DNA of 64,000 nt from Bradyrhizobium sp. CB82. GTDB lineage: Bacteria > Pseudomonadota > Alphaproteobacteria > Rhizobiales > Xanthobacteraceae. Position 1 is the stretch's first letter; each line of letters opens with the position of its first letter. Both the position numbers and the translations under genes were made by a program. Shown piece after piece: positions 8,201 to 16,919 of the stretch. The stretch is taken from NCBI RefSeq assembly GCF_029714405.1, contig NZ_CP121650.1:3911001-3975000 (forward strand), written 5' to 3'. Under the pieces are notes generated by a model, which was given only the letters and a program-made list of their open reading frames with translations, made no database searches and was not told the DNA's origin.

Positions 8201-8866
8201 ATGACTAGGCGAATCCTGTGTTTTGGTGATTCTCTGACCTGGGGATGGATTGCTGTTAACGAAGGAGCGCCAACGACAAGATTCTATTATCCAGAGCGGT
8301 GGACGGGAATCATGGCCGCCAAACTTGGGTCCGATTACGAAATCGTGGAAGAGGGCCTGAGTGCACGTACTACGACGATCGATGATCCAGTTGATCCGCG
8401 CCTGAACGGGTCGGCCTATCTGCCAACCGCTCTGGCAAGTCACCTTCCGCTGGACCTCGTCATCATCATGCTCGGCACAAACGATGCGAAGAGTTACTAT
8501 CGGCGCACGCCGTACGATATTGCGGTCGGAATGTCGAAACTCGTCGGCCAGGTGCTCACTTCGGCCGGTGGCGTGGGGACTGTTTACGGAGCACCTCATG
8601 TGCTCGTGGTCGCACCGCCTCCACTTGCGCCCGTACCGGATCCTTGGCTCCAGGGAATGTTTGAGGGTGGACGCGAAAAGACCATAGAGCTTGCAACACA
8701 CTACAAGTCTCTGGCCGACTTCATGAAGGTTGACTTCTTCGACGCAGGACGTGTGATCTCAACAGACGGTCTTGATGGGATCCATTTCTCCGCAAGAAAC
8801 AATGTCGATCTCGGCAACGCCCTGGCCGACAAAGTTCTGGAAATATTTTCGCGCACGGCTCGCTAA
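8201..8866 (+). CDS. SGNH/GDSL-family hydrolase (arylesterase-like)
   Basis: A 221-residue hydrolase with the four SGNH blocks: GDSLTWG with nucleophile Ser11, a Gly in the second block (about EEGLSART), LGTNDAK with the conserved Asn, and DGIHFS with Asp192 and His195. The family cleaves esters through a Ser-Asp-His triad. The wording of the blocks (FGDSLTWGW, EGLSARTT, IIMLGTND) is close to the arylesterase/acyltransferase subgroup. No signal peptide is seen, so it is probably cytoplasmic. The ATG at 8201 puts the catalytic Ser at its usual place near the N-terminus; an upstream in-frame start at 8129 would add 24 unconserved residues. No operon partner is evident and the natural substrate is unknown. 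Confidence 0.87.
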   Translation: MTRRILCFGDSLTWGWIAVNEGAPTTRFYYPERWTGIMAAKLGSDYEIVEEGLSARTTTIDDPVDPRLNGSAYLPTALASHLPLDLVIIMLGTNDAKSYYRRTPYDIAVGMSKLVGQVLTSAGGVGTVYGAPHVLVVAPPPLAPVPDPWLQGMFEGGREKTIELATHYKSLADFMKVDFFDAGRVISTDGLDGIHFSARNNVDLGNALADKVLEIFSRTAR

Positions 8867-9128
8867 GGTGGCCAGGCAAATCGGTGATGTAATGCTCGCT
8901 GGACTGCACTCGATCCAGCGCTTTACGCAGATGAAGCGAGAGCCTCGAGCGGGCAAGATGAGGTTCGGCTTGCGATGATGGCATTATGCCCCTGATTTGC
9001 CCGACGTGTCAAATGATTTCGTAAAATACGAAGAGCATCGCGGCGGCAGCATCGCCTCCTTTGCATGGGGTTGTTTTCGATATTTTGATGGCCGGGTCAC
9101 AAAAGCCTTCGGTCGAACTGGTTTCATC

Positions 9129-9842
9129 CTAGTGCCCGCCGAGATAGGCCGTGATCAGCCTGGGGTCGTGGATGAGGTCCTTGGCCGGACCGGACTGCAC
9201 GATCTCGCCGGTTTCGAGCACATAGCCGTAGTCGGCTGTCTCGAGCGCAGCGCGGGCGTTCTGCTCGACCAGAAGGATCGACACGCCGAGGTCACGCAGG
9301 GACGCGATGGTGCGGAAGATCTCGCGCACGATCAGCGGTGCGAGACCAAGGCTGGGCTCGTCCAGCATCAAGAGTTTTGGTTTGGCCATCAGTGCGCGCC
9401 CGAGCGCGAGCATCTGGCGCTCGCCGCCCGAGAGCGTGCCGGCGGCCTGGCGCTGCCGCTCCTTCAGGCGGGGGAAACGGTCATAGACCTCGTCGAGGGT
9501 CTTTTGGACGCCCGAGCGGTCGCGCAGGCTGTACGAGCCGAGCAGAAGGTTGTCGGCGACCGACATGTCGGAGAACAACTCGCGCTTCTCTGGAACGAGG
9601 CAGAGCCTGAGCTCGACGCGGTCTTCGACGGACATCCTGCCGATGTCGCAGCCCCCGAAGACCATGCGACCGCGCGATGCGAGCAGCCCGATGGCTGCCA
9701 TCAGGAGCGTGGTCTTGCCGGCACCATTCGGGCCGATGACAGTGACGATCTTCCCTTCCTCGACCGCAAGCGAGACGTTGCGGACGGCTTCGACGTTGTC
9801 GTAGCAGACGGTCACGTCGGTCATGGAAAACATCTCGCTCAC
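9129..9842 (-). CDS. livF: ABC transporter ATPase, LivF type
   Basis: An ATP-binding subunit of a branched-chain amino acid/carboxylate ABC importer, on the cytoplasmic side of the membrane. It carries Walker A GPNGAGKT, signature LSGGERQ, Walker B KLLMLDEPS with the switch His replaced by the family-typical LLVEQN loop, and the terminal AYLGGH. About 237 residues is normal for LivF. The GTG at 9842 is preferred: GGAGG lies 6 bases upstream and the GTGA overlaps the stop of the livMG gene by 4 bases, which signals translational coupling. An ATG at 9833 is the alternative. It is the last gene of a livK-livH-livMG-livF operon. Confidence 0.93.
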   Translation of the reverse strand: MSEMFSMTDVTVCYDNVEAVRNVSLAVEEGKIVTVIGPNGAGKTTLLMAAIGLLASRGRMVFGGCDIGRMSVEDRVELRLCLVPEKRELFSDMSVADNLLLGSYSLRDRSGVQKTLDEVYDRFPRLKERQRQAAGTLSGGERQMLALGRALMAKPKLLMLDEPSLGLAPLIVREIFRTIASLRDLGVSILLVEQNARAALETADYGYVLETGEIVQSGPAKDLIHDPRLITAYLGGH

Positions 9843-11608
9843 GCGACGCCTCCCAGATAGGCCTCTTGAACCCGCTCGTCGTTGCGGATCGCACTCGGTG
9901 CGCCCTCGCAAAGCTTGGACCCGAAATCGAGCACCACGATGCGATCGACCAGCGACATCACGAATTCCATGTCGTGCTCGACGATGAGGATGGTGAGGTG
10001 ATCGGCGCGCAGCGAGCGCAGGAGTTCCGCAAGCCTTAGCTTTTCCTGGCGGCGCAGGCCCGCCGCCGGCTCGTCCAGCACCAGCAGCGCGGGGTCTGCG
10101 GCGAGCGCGCGCGCGATCTCCAGGATGCGCTGATTGCCGAGGGGAAGATTGCCCGCGAGCTCGAACGGCTTGTCGCCAAGCCCGACGCGCTCGAGCTGCA
10201 TCAGCGCCTCGTGCCGGGCGCTGGCTTCCTCACGCTGATTAAGCCGGAAGGCGCCGGCGAACAGGCCGGTGCTGGTGCGGCCGTAGGTTCCGAGCATGAC
10301 GTTTTCGAGCAGGCTCATGCGCGGCCTCAGCTTCACATGCTGGAAGGTCCTGGCGACGCCGGCCTTGGCGATGCGGGATTGAGCATCACGCGTGATGGGG
10401 CGTCCCGCAAAGACAATCTCGCCCTTGTTGACTCGGAGCGCGCCGGTCAGGCAGTTGAACATCGTGCTCTTGCCGGCGCCGTTCGGTCCGATAACGGCAA
10501 GAATTTCGCCGGATCGAACCTCGAAGCTGACATTGTTGACCGCGACGAGACCGCCGAACCGCCGCTCGGCGCCGTCAACCTTCAGAAGAAGCTCGCCCGG
10601 CGTCGGCTGGGGGCGGCGGGGCAGTGGCGGCGCCGGCTGCGGCCGCTCGCGTTTGGTCTTCGGCAAATAGCGCGCAACGAAGGGCACGATGCCCTGCCGC
10701 GCCCATTGCAGGAACAGGATGAAGAGCGCGGAGAAGGCGACGATCTCGAGCTGGCCGGACGCGCCCTTGGCGATTAGTGGCAGATAATCCTGCACGCTGT
10801 TCTTGAGCAGGGTGACGATGGCGGCGCCGACGACGCCGCCGAGCAGGCTGCCCGCGCCGCCGACCATCGTCATCATCAGATATTCGATGCCCATGCCGGC
10901 ATCGAACGGACCCGGGCTGATGAAACGGCTCATATGCGCGTAGAGCCATCCGGACAGCGAGGCCAGGAAAGCCGCGATCACGAAGGTTACGAGCTTGATC
11001 TGGAAGGCATTGATGCCGAGACTCTCGACCAGCGTGTTGCCGCCGCGCAGTGCCCGCATGGCGCGGCCGAGCCGGGAGTCCAGGAGGTTGTAGCCGAGCA
11101 AGAGGATCACGGCGACGATGCCCCAGATCAGAAAATAGATCTGTGCGCTGGAGACCAGCGCGAGCGAACCAAGTCTTATCAGTGGAATCGACGAGATGCC
11201 GTTGAAGCGGCCGAGTCCTTCGACGTTGCCAAACAGAAAGCCGATCGCCAGGCCCCATGCGACGGTCGAGAGCGAGAGGAAATGGCCCTGAAGCCGCAAG
11301 GTGACGACGCCGAGGACGGCCGCGACGCTGCAAGTCAGCACCACGCCAAACAGGAGGCCGAGCCAGGGCGATTGCCCGTTCAGCGCGGAGACCCAGGCGG
11401 TCGCATAGGCCGCGATGCCGACGAAGGCCGCCTGTCCGAACGACACGATGCCGCCGACCCCGGTCAGGAGCGCAAGGCCAATAGCGACGAGCGAATAGAT
11501 GCCGATATAGTTCATCAGCGTGATGCTGAACGGACTGAGGACGAGGGGCGCGAGTGCGAGGCACACCACCGCCGCCGCTGCTGCAAGCTGAACATGAAAG
11601 CGCGTCAT
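9839..11608 (-). CDS. livMG: Fused LivM permease and LivG ATPase
   Basis: One 589-residue protein combines two subunits of a Liv-type importer. Residues 1-315 are a LivM permease with about eight or more hydrophobic spans and the conserved GRAMRALR cytoplasmic loop at 181-188. Residues 316-337 are a Pro/Arg-rich linker. Residues 338-589 are a LivG ATPase with Walker A GPNGAGKS at 374-381, LPLGNQR in place of the canonical LSGGQ signature, and Walker [13 protein letters not shown]. The fusion is continuous in frame with no internal stop. It overlaps livH by 4 bases (ATGA) and livF by 4 bases. Such LivM-LivG fusions are known in some proteobacteria. Confidence 0.93.
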   Translation of the reverse strand: MTRFHVQLAAAAAVVCLALAPLVLSPFSITLMNYIGIYSLVAIGLALLTGVGGIVSFGQAAFVGIAAYATAWVSALNGQSPWLGLLFGVVLTCSVAAVLGVVTLRLQGHFLSLSTVAWGLAIGFLFGNVEGLGRFNGISSIPLIRLGSLALVSSAQIYFLIWGIVAVILLLGYNLLDSRLGRAMRALRGGNTLVESLGINAFQIKLVTFVIAAFLASLSGWLYAHMSRFISPGPFDAGMGIEYLMMTMVGGAGSLLGGVVGAAIVTLLKNSVQDYLPLIAKGASGQLEIVAFSALFILFLQWARQGIVPFVARYLPKTKRERPQPAPPLPRRPQPTPGELLLKVDGAERRFGGLVAVNNVSFEVRSGEILAVIGPNGAGKSTMFNCLTGALRVNKGEIVFAGRPITRDAQSRIAKAGVARTFQHVKLRPRMSLLENVMLGTYGRTSTGLFAGAFRLNQREEASARHEALMQLERVGLGDKPFELAGNLPLGNQRILEIARALAADPALLVLDEPAAGLRRQEKLRLAELLRSLRADHLTILIVEHDMEFVMSLVDRIVVLDFGSKLCEGAPSAIRNDERVQEAYLGGVA

Positions 11609-12648
11609 TCCTCGATCTCCTCCTCGGAATGCAGCGAGGCAAGGGACCGCCAGATCAGGATCGGGATCAGCAGCGAGAATACGATGACGTCCTTCAGCGC
11701 GCTGCTCTGGAAGGATGCGAAGCTTTCGAGGATACCGACCCCCACCGCGCCGATCGCGGCACCGGGATAGCTGGTCATGCCGCCGACGATGGCGCCGACG
11801 AACGCCTTGAGGCCGATCAGGAAACCGGAATCGTAGAACACCGTATTCACCGGCGCGATCAGGATGCCCGATACGCCGGCCATCAGCGAGCCCAGGAGAT
11901 AGGCGATGGTGCCGGCCTGCGCCGGGCGTATTCCCATCAGCCGGGAGCCGGTCCGGTTCACGGCCGTGGCGCGCAGGGATTTGCCGACCAGGCTGAAGTC
12001 GAAGAAGAGATAGAGCAGGCCGCTGAAGACGAGCGCGGCGATCACGATCAGCATGGTCTGGCCGGAAATCAGGACGCCGGCGAACTCCGTCGAGAACGAC
12101 GTCAGCGGTTCGGTCCGGACTCCTTCGGGGCCGAAGAACAGGAGGCCAAGGCCCACCAGCGCGAAGTGCAGCGCCACGGAGACCGTCAGCAGCAGGAGCA
12201 CCGAGCCGTCGGCGATCGGGCGGAAGACGATCCGGTCGAGGAGAGGGGAGATCGGCGTGATCAGCATCAAGGCGAGCACGAGCCGGATCGCCAGCGGCGG
12301 GTCCGTCCGCATGACGAGCCAGGCGGCGCCGACCACCGCCAAGGGCAGGACCAGATAGAAGAGAAGCGCGTGCGGCAGAAGGCGCAGCTCGCGGGCGCGA
12401 AGGAGGGAGATGATTTCGATCAGGGTCGCAAGACAGGCCAGGATCACGACCAGCGCGCCGGTCCCCGGAAAGCGCTTGGCATCAAGGGCGGCAAGTGTCA
12501 GCGCGGTGAACGCAGCGATGTCGCCAAAGGGAATGAAGATGACCCGCGTCACCGTGAAGATGAGGACGGTTCCGATTGCCACCAGCGCGTAGACTGCGCC
12601 GGTGGCGATCCCGTCGATCGCAAGAATGGCTGCGATGTCGCTCGTCAT
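11605..12648 (-). CDS. livH: ABC transporter permease, LivH type
   Basis: A 347-residue inner-membrane permease subunit. It starts IAAILAIDGIATGAVYALVAIG, split here into spans typical of LivH, and has the conserved loop FSLVGKSLRATAVN and the GGMTSYPGA segment near the C-terminal spans. Eight or more hydrophobic segments are visible. The charged C-terminus (HSEEEIEE) precedes the 4-base overlap with livMG. It lies 41 bases downstream of livK, so it belongs to the same transcript. It would pair with the LivM half of the fusion to form the pore. Confidence 0.92.
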   Translation of the reverse strand: MTSDIAAILAIDGIATGAVYALVAIGTVLIFTVTRVIFIPFGDIAAFTALTLAALDAKRFPGTGALVVILACLATLIEIISLLRARELRLLPHALLFYLVLPLAVVGAAWLVMRTDPPLAIRLVLALMLITPISPLLDRIVFRPIADGSVLLLLTVSVALHFALVGLGLLFFGPEGVRTEPLTSFSTEFAGVLISGQTMLIVIAALVFSGLLYLFFDFSLVGKSLRATAVNRTGSRLMGIRPAQAGTIAYLLGSLMAGVSGILIAPVNTVFYDSGFLIGLKAFVGAIVGGMTSYPGAAIGAVGVGILESFASFQSSALKDVIVFSLLIPILIWRSLASLHSEEEIEE

Positions 12649-12689
12649 TGAGGCGCCGTTCCCGTTTCTGACCGCCTGCCGTTTTCCGT

Positions 12690-13841
12690 TTAGGGCGCGT
12701 ACTTCCAGGCGCTCCCGGTCAGGCGGACCACGACCAGCGCGCGCTCGTCGACGCCTGTCACTGCACCGGGCTTGAAGTTGTAGACGGCATGCACGCCTGG
12801 CAGCTCCTTGGTGCTGAGGATGGCGTCCCGGAGCGCGGTACGGAATTCCGCTGTGCCGGGCTTCGCGGTCTTCAGCGCCAGCTCGGCGGCGTTGGCAAAG
12901 ATCAGCCAGGCGTCGAAGGAGTAGGCGGAGAACCCGTCGGTGGTCGGAATATTGTGGGTCTTCTGGTAGACCGCGCGGAAATCGAGCGCGATCTTCTTGG
13001 CAAAGTGTTCGTCCGGAAGCTGCTCGGCGACGATTACGGGACCGGCGGAGACCTGAATGCCCTCGGCGGCCTTGCCCCCCACATTGACGAAGTCCGGATT
13101 GACCAGCGCCACTGTGCCGTAGGTTTTGCCCTTGAAGCCGCGCTCGGAGAGCGTGAGTAGGGGCAGCGCGCCTTGCGTGCCGGAGCCGCCGATCAGCACA
13201 GCGTCGGGCCGTGCAGCCATGACTTTGAGGATCTGCGCGGTCACCGAGGTATCAGTGCGGGCATAGCGCTCGTTGGTCTGGACCTTGATGTCGTCAAGGG
13301 GCTCGGCGGCCTTGGCCCCGTTATAGACAAGGTCGCCCCACGCATCGGAGAAGCCGATATAGCCGATGTTCTTCATGCCGTCGCGCTTCATGCGATCGGC
13401 GACGATCTTGACGAGGAGCGAAGCCGGCTGTGGCACCGAGACCACCCATTGTTCCGGCGATTCCGGAAGCTTGCCGATCGGCGAGACCGCGATCATCGGC
13501 ACCTTCAATTCGCTAGCGACGGCCGCCATGGCGATGGTCGAGGGCGCCGTCGCGGTGCCGATCAGGAGGTCGACCTTCTCTTCTTCGACGAGCTTGCGCG
13601 CGTTGCGCGTCGCGGCCGACGGATCGGAGCCGTCGTCGAGCTGGATCAGGCGGACGGTCTCGCCGTTGATCGTCTTCTTGTATTCATAGGCGGCGTTGAT
13701 GCCGCGCCCATAAGGGATGCCGATCGACGAGCCGTTGCCGCTCAGCGAGGTGACAAAGCCGATGGTGATGTCGGCCTGCGCAGCTGGGGCTGCGAAGACG
13801 CCGGCGACAAGTGCGATTAGGCTCAGAGTCGTCTGCCGCAT
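12690..13841 (-). CDS. livK: Liv-type periplasmic substrate-binding protein
   Basis: A 383-residue exported binding protein. The signal peptide covers about residues 1-23 and is cleaved after AQA. The mature part begins DITIGFVTSLSGNGSSIGIP, cut here at its typical ligand-contact loop, and contains the two-lobe pattern LDDGSDPSAATRNARKLVEEEKVD. The start ATG has GGAGG 8 bases upstream. It heads the minus-strand liv operon. A second, clearly related binding protein is encoded at 19032-20189 with no transporter of its own. Both may therefore serve the same membrane components. The ligand is unknown; Liv-type proteins bind amino acids, amides or aromatic acids. Confidence 0.92.
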   Translation of the reverse strand: MRQTTLSLIALVAGVFAAPAAQADITIGFVTSLSGNGSSIGIPYGRGINAAYEYKKTINGETVRLIQLDDGSDPSAATRNARKLVEEEKVDLLIGTATAPSTIAMAAVASELKVPMIAVSPIGKLPESPEQWVVSVPQPASLLVKIVADRMKRDGMKNIGYIGFSDAWGDLVYNGAKAAEPLDDIKVQTNERYARTDTSVTAQILKVMAARPDAVLIGGSGTQGALPLLTLSERGFKGKTYGTVALVNPDFVNVGGKAAEGIQVSAGPVIVAEQLPDEHFAKKIALDFRAVYQKTHNIPTTDGFSAYSFDAWLIFANAAELALKTAKPGTAEFRTALRDAILSTKELPGVHAVYNFKPGAVTGVDERALVVVRLTGSAWKYAP

Positions 13842-14206
13842 TTGCGTTGTCCTCCATTGATGCTGGGTACGATTGCCTGGATGCCGCGCAGGAATCCGGA
13901 GCCGCGAACGAACCGATTGAGGGCATTGCTGCAGCGCCAGACGCCGGGCGCGGCGAGAAGAAAGTTTCGCTCGGTCGGGCGTCAGCGGCCATGGCGAGGC
14001 GTGCCGCTCAAATCGCGGGCGGGCCAGCGGAAACCGGCGGGCAGCTGTCTAGGCAGGGGAAGGCGATTGCCGCAGCCGCGTTGCGCGACCTGCGATGCTG
14101 CTGCCGGCCATTCGGGCCCGACGATAGTCCACGCGATTGAGTTTCTCAAAATCGGTGCCCTGCAACATCATTGTCGTGGCCATCGGCCATCTGCCGGCGG
14201 CGGATT

Positions 14207-14222
14207 ACTTAAAGCCTAAAGT
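14207..14222. promoter_or_regulatory. Candidate operator (imperfect palindrome)
   Basis: ACTTAAAGCCTAAAGT is a 16-base imperfect dyad in which 12 of 16 positions equal the reverse complement. It sits in the AT-rich part of the divergent control region. Size and AT content fit a MarR-family site, and the MarR gene lies at the far end of the operon. This is inference only. Confidence 0.35.
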
Positions 14223-14390
14223 ATTATCCGGGGCGCCGTCAACACGTGGCACGGGGCTGTCAGAAAAAAATGTTGCTGCATACAATTCCGTCAGAGTGCG
14301 CCATTTCTTTCAGCTCTTTGTCACACGAAACGCGCCCCTCGTCGCGATAGCGGGCCATCCTTGGCTGGCTTCGCCGCGCGCATTTGACGT

Positions 14391-14407
14391 ACCAATTAGT
14401 TTATGGT
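14391..14407. promoter_or_regulatory. Candidate operator (ACCA-N9-TGGT dyad)
   Basis: ACCAATTAGTTTATGGT has outer arms ACCA/TGGT and an AT-rich centre. It lies about 60 bases upstream of the ATG of the racemase-like fusion gene, where a repressor site would be expected. A match to a known regulator is not claimed. Confidence 0.3.
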
Positions 14408-14468
14408 TGAAATATCTCCGTCGGCGCCCGACGGCCGATGCTCCCGTCACCGTTTGAGGAGAAGGGCG

Positions 14469-15716
14469 ATGCGCATCTTCTGGCAAAGTTTTGTCGATGC
14501 GAGCGTGAACGCGCCCTACATGGCGCGGCTGTCGGAGTATCTCAACAACATTGCCGCGCCGGGCACGACGGTTCATGTCGAAGGCATTTCGCCGCCGGAT
14601 CGGGAGTTCGGCCGGCTCGCCGAACTGCGCTGTGCAGTTCAAGCGATCGACAACGGCATTGCGGCCGAGGAGGGCGGGTTCGACGCCTTCGTGATGGGCC
14701 ACTTCCAGGATCCCGGACTTTACGAGCTCCGCTCGGCGCTCGACATTCCCGTGATCGGGACCGGCGAGGCGACGTTGCTTGCAGCCTCGCAACTCGGCCG
14801 GCGCCTCGGCCTCGTGACACTCGATCCCGTCTTCGAGGTCTGGCACTACGAGCAGGCCGAACGTTACGGTCTCGGTGATCGCGTCGTCCACGTGACGGGC
14901 CTCGGCTGCAAGCCGGAAGATTTCGCAAGTGCATTCGCAGGCGATCAGGCGGCCCAAGCCCGGATGATCGAGGATTTCATGGCCTGCGCCCTTCCGCTGG
15001 TGGAGCGCGGCGCCGATGTGGTGATTCCCGCCGGTGTGCTGCCGGGTCTGCTGATTGGGCGCGAGCACGGCCTGAAGGTCGGGCACGCGCCTGTGGTGAA
15101 CTGCGCCGCGGTGGCGTTGAAGAGTGCCGAGATGTGGGTGCAGCTCAGGCAGCTCAACGGAACCGAGCCGAGTCGCGGGCCGAGCTTCATGCGTGCCAGC
15201 GCACTCGCCCGCGACGATTTCCGTGCGCTGCTCGCGCGCAAAACAAGCGTTAGCGCCGGAAGAACCTCCCAGTTCTGGAGAGCAGATATGATGAGACCCG
15301 AGAAGATCCTTTACGAGACCGAGGTGACGGCGACGGGAGGCCGCGACGGCAAGGCCGCGAGCGCCGACGGCCTGCTGGCGGTGTCGCTGTCCGTGCCGAA
15401 GTCGCTGGGCGGACCCGGCGGCGAGGGGACCAATCCGGAGCAGCTCTTTGCGGCCGGCTATGCCGCGTGCTTTCTTGGCGCTGTCAAGCTCGTGGCGCGC
15501 ACGAGAAAGATCGCGCCGTCGGCTGACCCCTCTGTCACTGCGAAGGTTGCCATGGGACCGGTCCCCGTCGGCTACGCGCTGGTGGTTGAACTGAAGATCA
15601 GCCTGCCCGGCGTCGAGAAACCGGTGGCGGAGGAGATCGTCGCAGGCGCGCACGAGCGTTGCCCCTATTCCAACGCGACTCGCGGCAATATTGACGTGAA
15701 GCTGACCGTGATCTGA
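14469..15716 (+). CDS. Fusion of Asp/Glu-racemase-superfamily protein and Ohr/OsmC domain
   Basis: A 415-residue protein. Residues 1 to about 255 have the Asp/Glu/hydantoin racemase fold. The two catalytic cysteines of that family are missing: the first site reads MGHFQDPG with His78, and the second reads IPAGVLPGL with Ala188. Normal racemization is therefore unlikely. Residues from about Met274 on are a complete Ohr organic-hydroperoxide reductase, with both reactive cysteines (YAACF and HERCPYSNA) and the TNPEQLFAAGY signature. The joint (about 256-273) looks like untranslated spacer sequence. A GGAG lies just before the internal ATG at 15288, so two genes may have been merged by a small indel and Ohr may still start internally. 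The upstream ATG is supported by GGAGAAGGGCG. It leads the plus-strand operon. Confidence 0.85.
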   Translation: MRIFWQSFVDASVNAPYMARLSEYLNNIAAPGTTVHVEGISPPDREFGRLAELRCAVQAIDNGIAAEEGGFDAFVMGHFQDPGLYELRSALDIPVIGTGEATLLAASQLGRRLGLVTLDPVFEVWHYEQAERYGLGDRVVHVTGLGCKPEDFASAFAGDQAAQARMIEDFMACALPLVERGADVVIPAGVLPGLLIGREHGLKVGHAPVVNCAAVALKSAEMWVQLRQLNGTEPSRGPSFMRASALARDDFRALLARKTSVSAGRTSQFWRADMMRPEKILYETEVTATGGRDGKAASADGLLAVSLSVPKSLGGPGGEGTNPEQLFAAGYAACFLGAVKLVARTRKIAPSADPSVTAKVAMGPVPVGYALVVELKISLPGVEKPVAEEIVAGAHERCPYSNATRGNIDVKLTVI

Positions 15717-15740
15717 GCGAGCAAGCAAGGCAGGCGGCCG

Positions 15741-16919
15741 TTGAAAAATTCGCTGCGCGCACCGTACGACGGAATCGTGATGGCGGCCCCCGTCACGATC
15801 CCCTATGTGCGCTATTCCATCGAGAGCGCGCAATGGTGGATCGGCCGAGCGCTAAGTGCGCTCGTCGCGCAGGCCGGCATCAAGGCCTCCGACATCGACG
15901 GCCTCTGCGTCTCCAGCTTCACCATGGGGACTGACAGCGGGATCGGGCTGACGCAGCATTTCGGACTCTGCGTGAGATGGCTGGACACGATCCCGCTCGG
16001 CGGCGCCAGCGCCATCGCGGCGTTGCGGAAGGCCGCGCGCGCGGTGCAGGCGCACGATGCCGACATCGTGGCTTGCGTGGCCGGCGACACCAATCACGTC
16101 GATTCCTTCCGCCTGACGCTCGAGAATTTCTCGCGCTTCAACCAGGACGCGGTCTATCCCTATGGCGCGGGCGGCGCCAATGCGAGCTTTGCGCTGATCG
16201 CGCGCAACTATATGCGGACGTTCGGCGTCACGCGCGAGGACGTCGGTAGGATCGCGGTCGCCCAGCGCGCCAATGCATTGCGCAACCCGCACGCGCTGAT
16301 GAAGACGCCGCTGACGATCGAGCAATATCTGGCGGCCCGCCCCATTTCTGATCCCATTCATCTCTTCGATTGCGTCATGCCCTGCGCCGGCGCCGAGGCG
16401 TTCCTCGTGATGCGGGACGAGATTGCCGCCTCGCTTGGATTACCGGCCGCACGATTGCTGTCGACGATCGAGCGGCACAATGCCTTCGCCGACGACCCGA
16501 TGCAGGTGCGGGGCGGCTGGGCGATGGACATCGGTGAGCTCTACGCCATGGCCGGCGTGAAGCCTGACGATCTCGATATCGTCCAGACCTATGACGACTA
16601 TCCGATCATCACGATGATGCAGTTCGAGGACCTCGGCTTCTGCAACAAGGGTGAGGGCGCAGAATTCGTGCGACAGCACGATCTCACCGTCGACGGCGAC
16701 TTCCCGCACAATACCTCGGGCGGACAACTCTCGGTCGGGCAGGCCGGCGCCGCAGGCGCCTATCTCGGTCTCGTCGAGGGACTGCGGCAGGTCCTGGGAA
16801 CCGCAGGTCCCACGCAGGTGAAGAATGCAAATCTCGGTTTGGCCTCGGGCTTCGGTATGATCAATTATGATCGCGGCCTGGCCTCCGGTGCCGCGATCTT
16901 TGCAGGGCCTTCGCGATGA
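15741..16919 (+). CDS. Thiolase-superfamily protein (SCP2-thiolase-like)
   Basis: A 392-residue thiolase-fold protein. It contains ASDIDGLCVSSF near the N-terminus, AGDTNHVDSFR, and NTSGGQLSVGQAGAAG near the C-terminus. In classical thiolases the last motif contains GHP; here the His is replaced (GQAG), as in the SCP-x-like subgroup that occurs next to DUF35 proteins. It probably works with the downstream DUF35 domain on an acyl-CoA, and biosynthetic condensation or a lyase-type reaction are both possible. The TTG at 15741 keeps the conserved LRAPYDGI segment; an ATG at 15780 would remove it. It is 24 bases downstream of the fusion gene and overlaps the next gene by ATGA. Confidence 0.85.
   Translation: MKNSLRAPYDGIVMAAPVTIPYVRYSIESAQWWIGRALSALVAQAGIKASDIDGLCVSSFTMGTDSGIGLTQHFGLCVRWLDTIPLGGASAIAALRKAARAVQAHDADIVACVAGDTNHVDSFRLTLENFSRFNQDAVYPYGAGGANASFALIARNYMRTFGVTREDVGRIAVAQRANALRNPHALMKTPLTIEQYLAARPISDPIHLFDCVMPCAGAEAFLVMRDEIAASLGLPAARLLSTIERHNAFADDPMQVRGGWAMDIGELYAMAGVKPDDLDIVQTYDDYPIITMMQFEDLGFCNKGEGAEFVRQHDLTVDGDFPHNTSGGQLSVGQAGAAGAYLGLVEGLRQVLGTAGPTQVKNANLGLASGFGMINYDRGLASGAAIFAGPSR

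Larger units (their letters stand above)
13842..14468. promoter_or_regulatory. Divergent control region between the liv operon and the catabolic operon
   Basis: About 627 bases with no gene separate livK (minus) from the racemase-like fusion gene (plus). The stretch from about 14200 to 14410 is noticeably AT-richer than its surroundings and holds two dyad-like elements. It very likely carries both operon promoters, but I cannot place -35/-10 boxes with confidence. Confidence 0.55.

Noticed and set aside
11554..12651. Plus-strand open frame of 365 codons opposite livH
   Set aside because: The peptide is an Arg/Asp/Gln/Glu-rich low-complexity run, as expected from reading a hydrophobic membrane gene backwards.
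14310..15833. Minus-strand open frame of 507 codons opposite the racemase/Ohr fusion
   Set aside because: The plus strand encodes two well-conserved domains, and the minus-strand peptide is Arg/His-rich without motifs.
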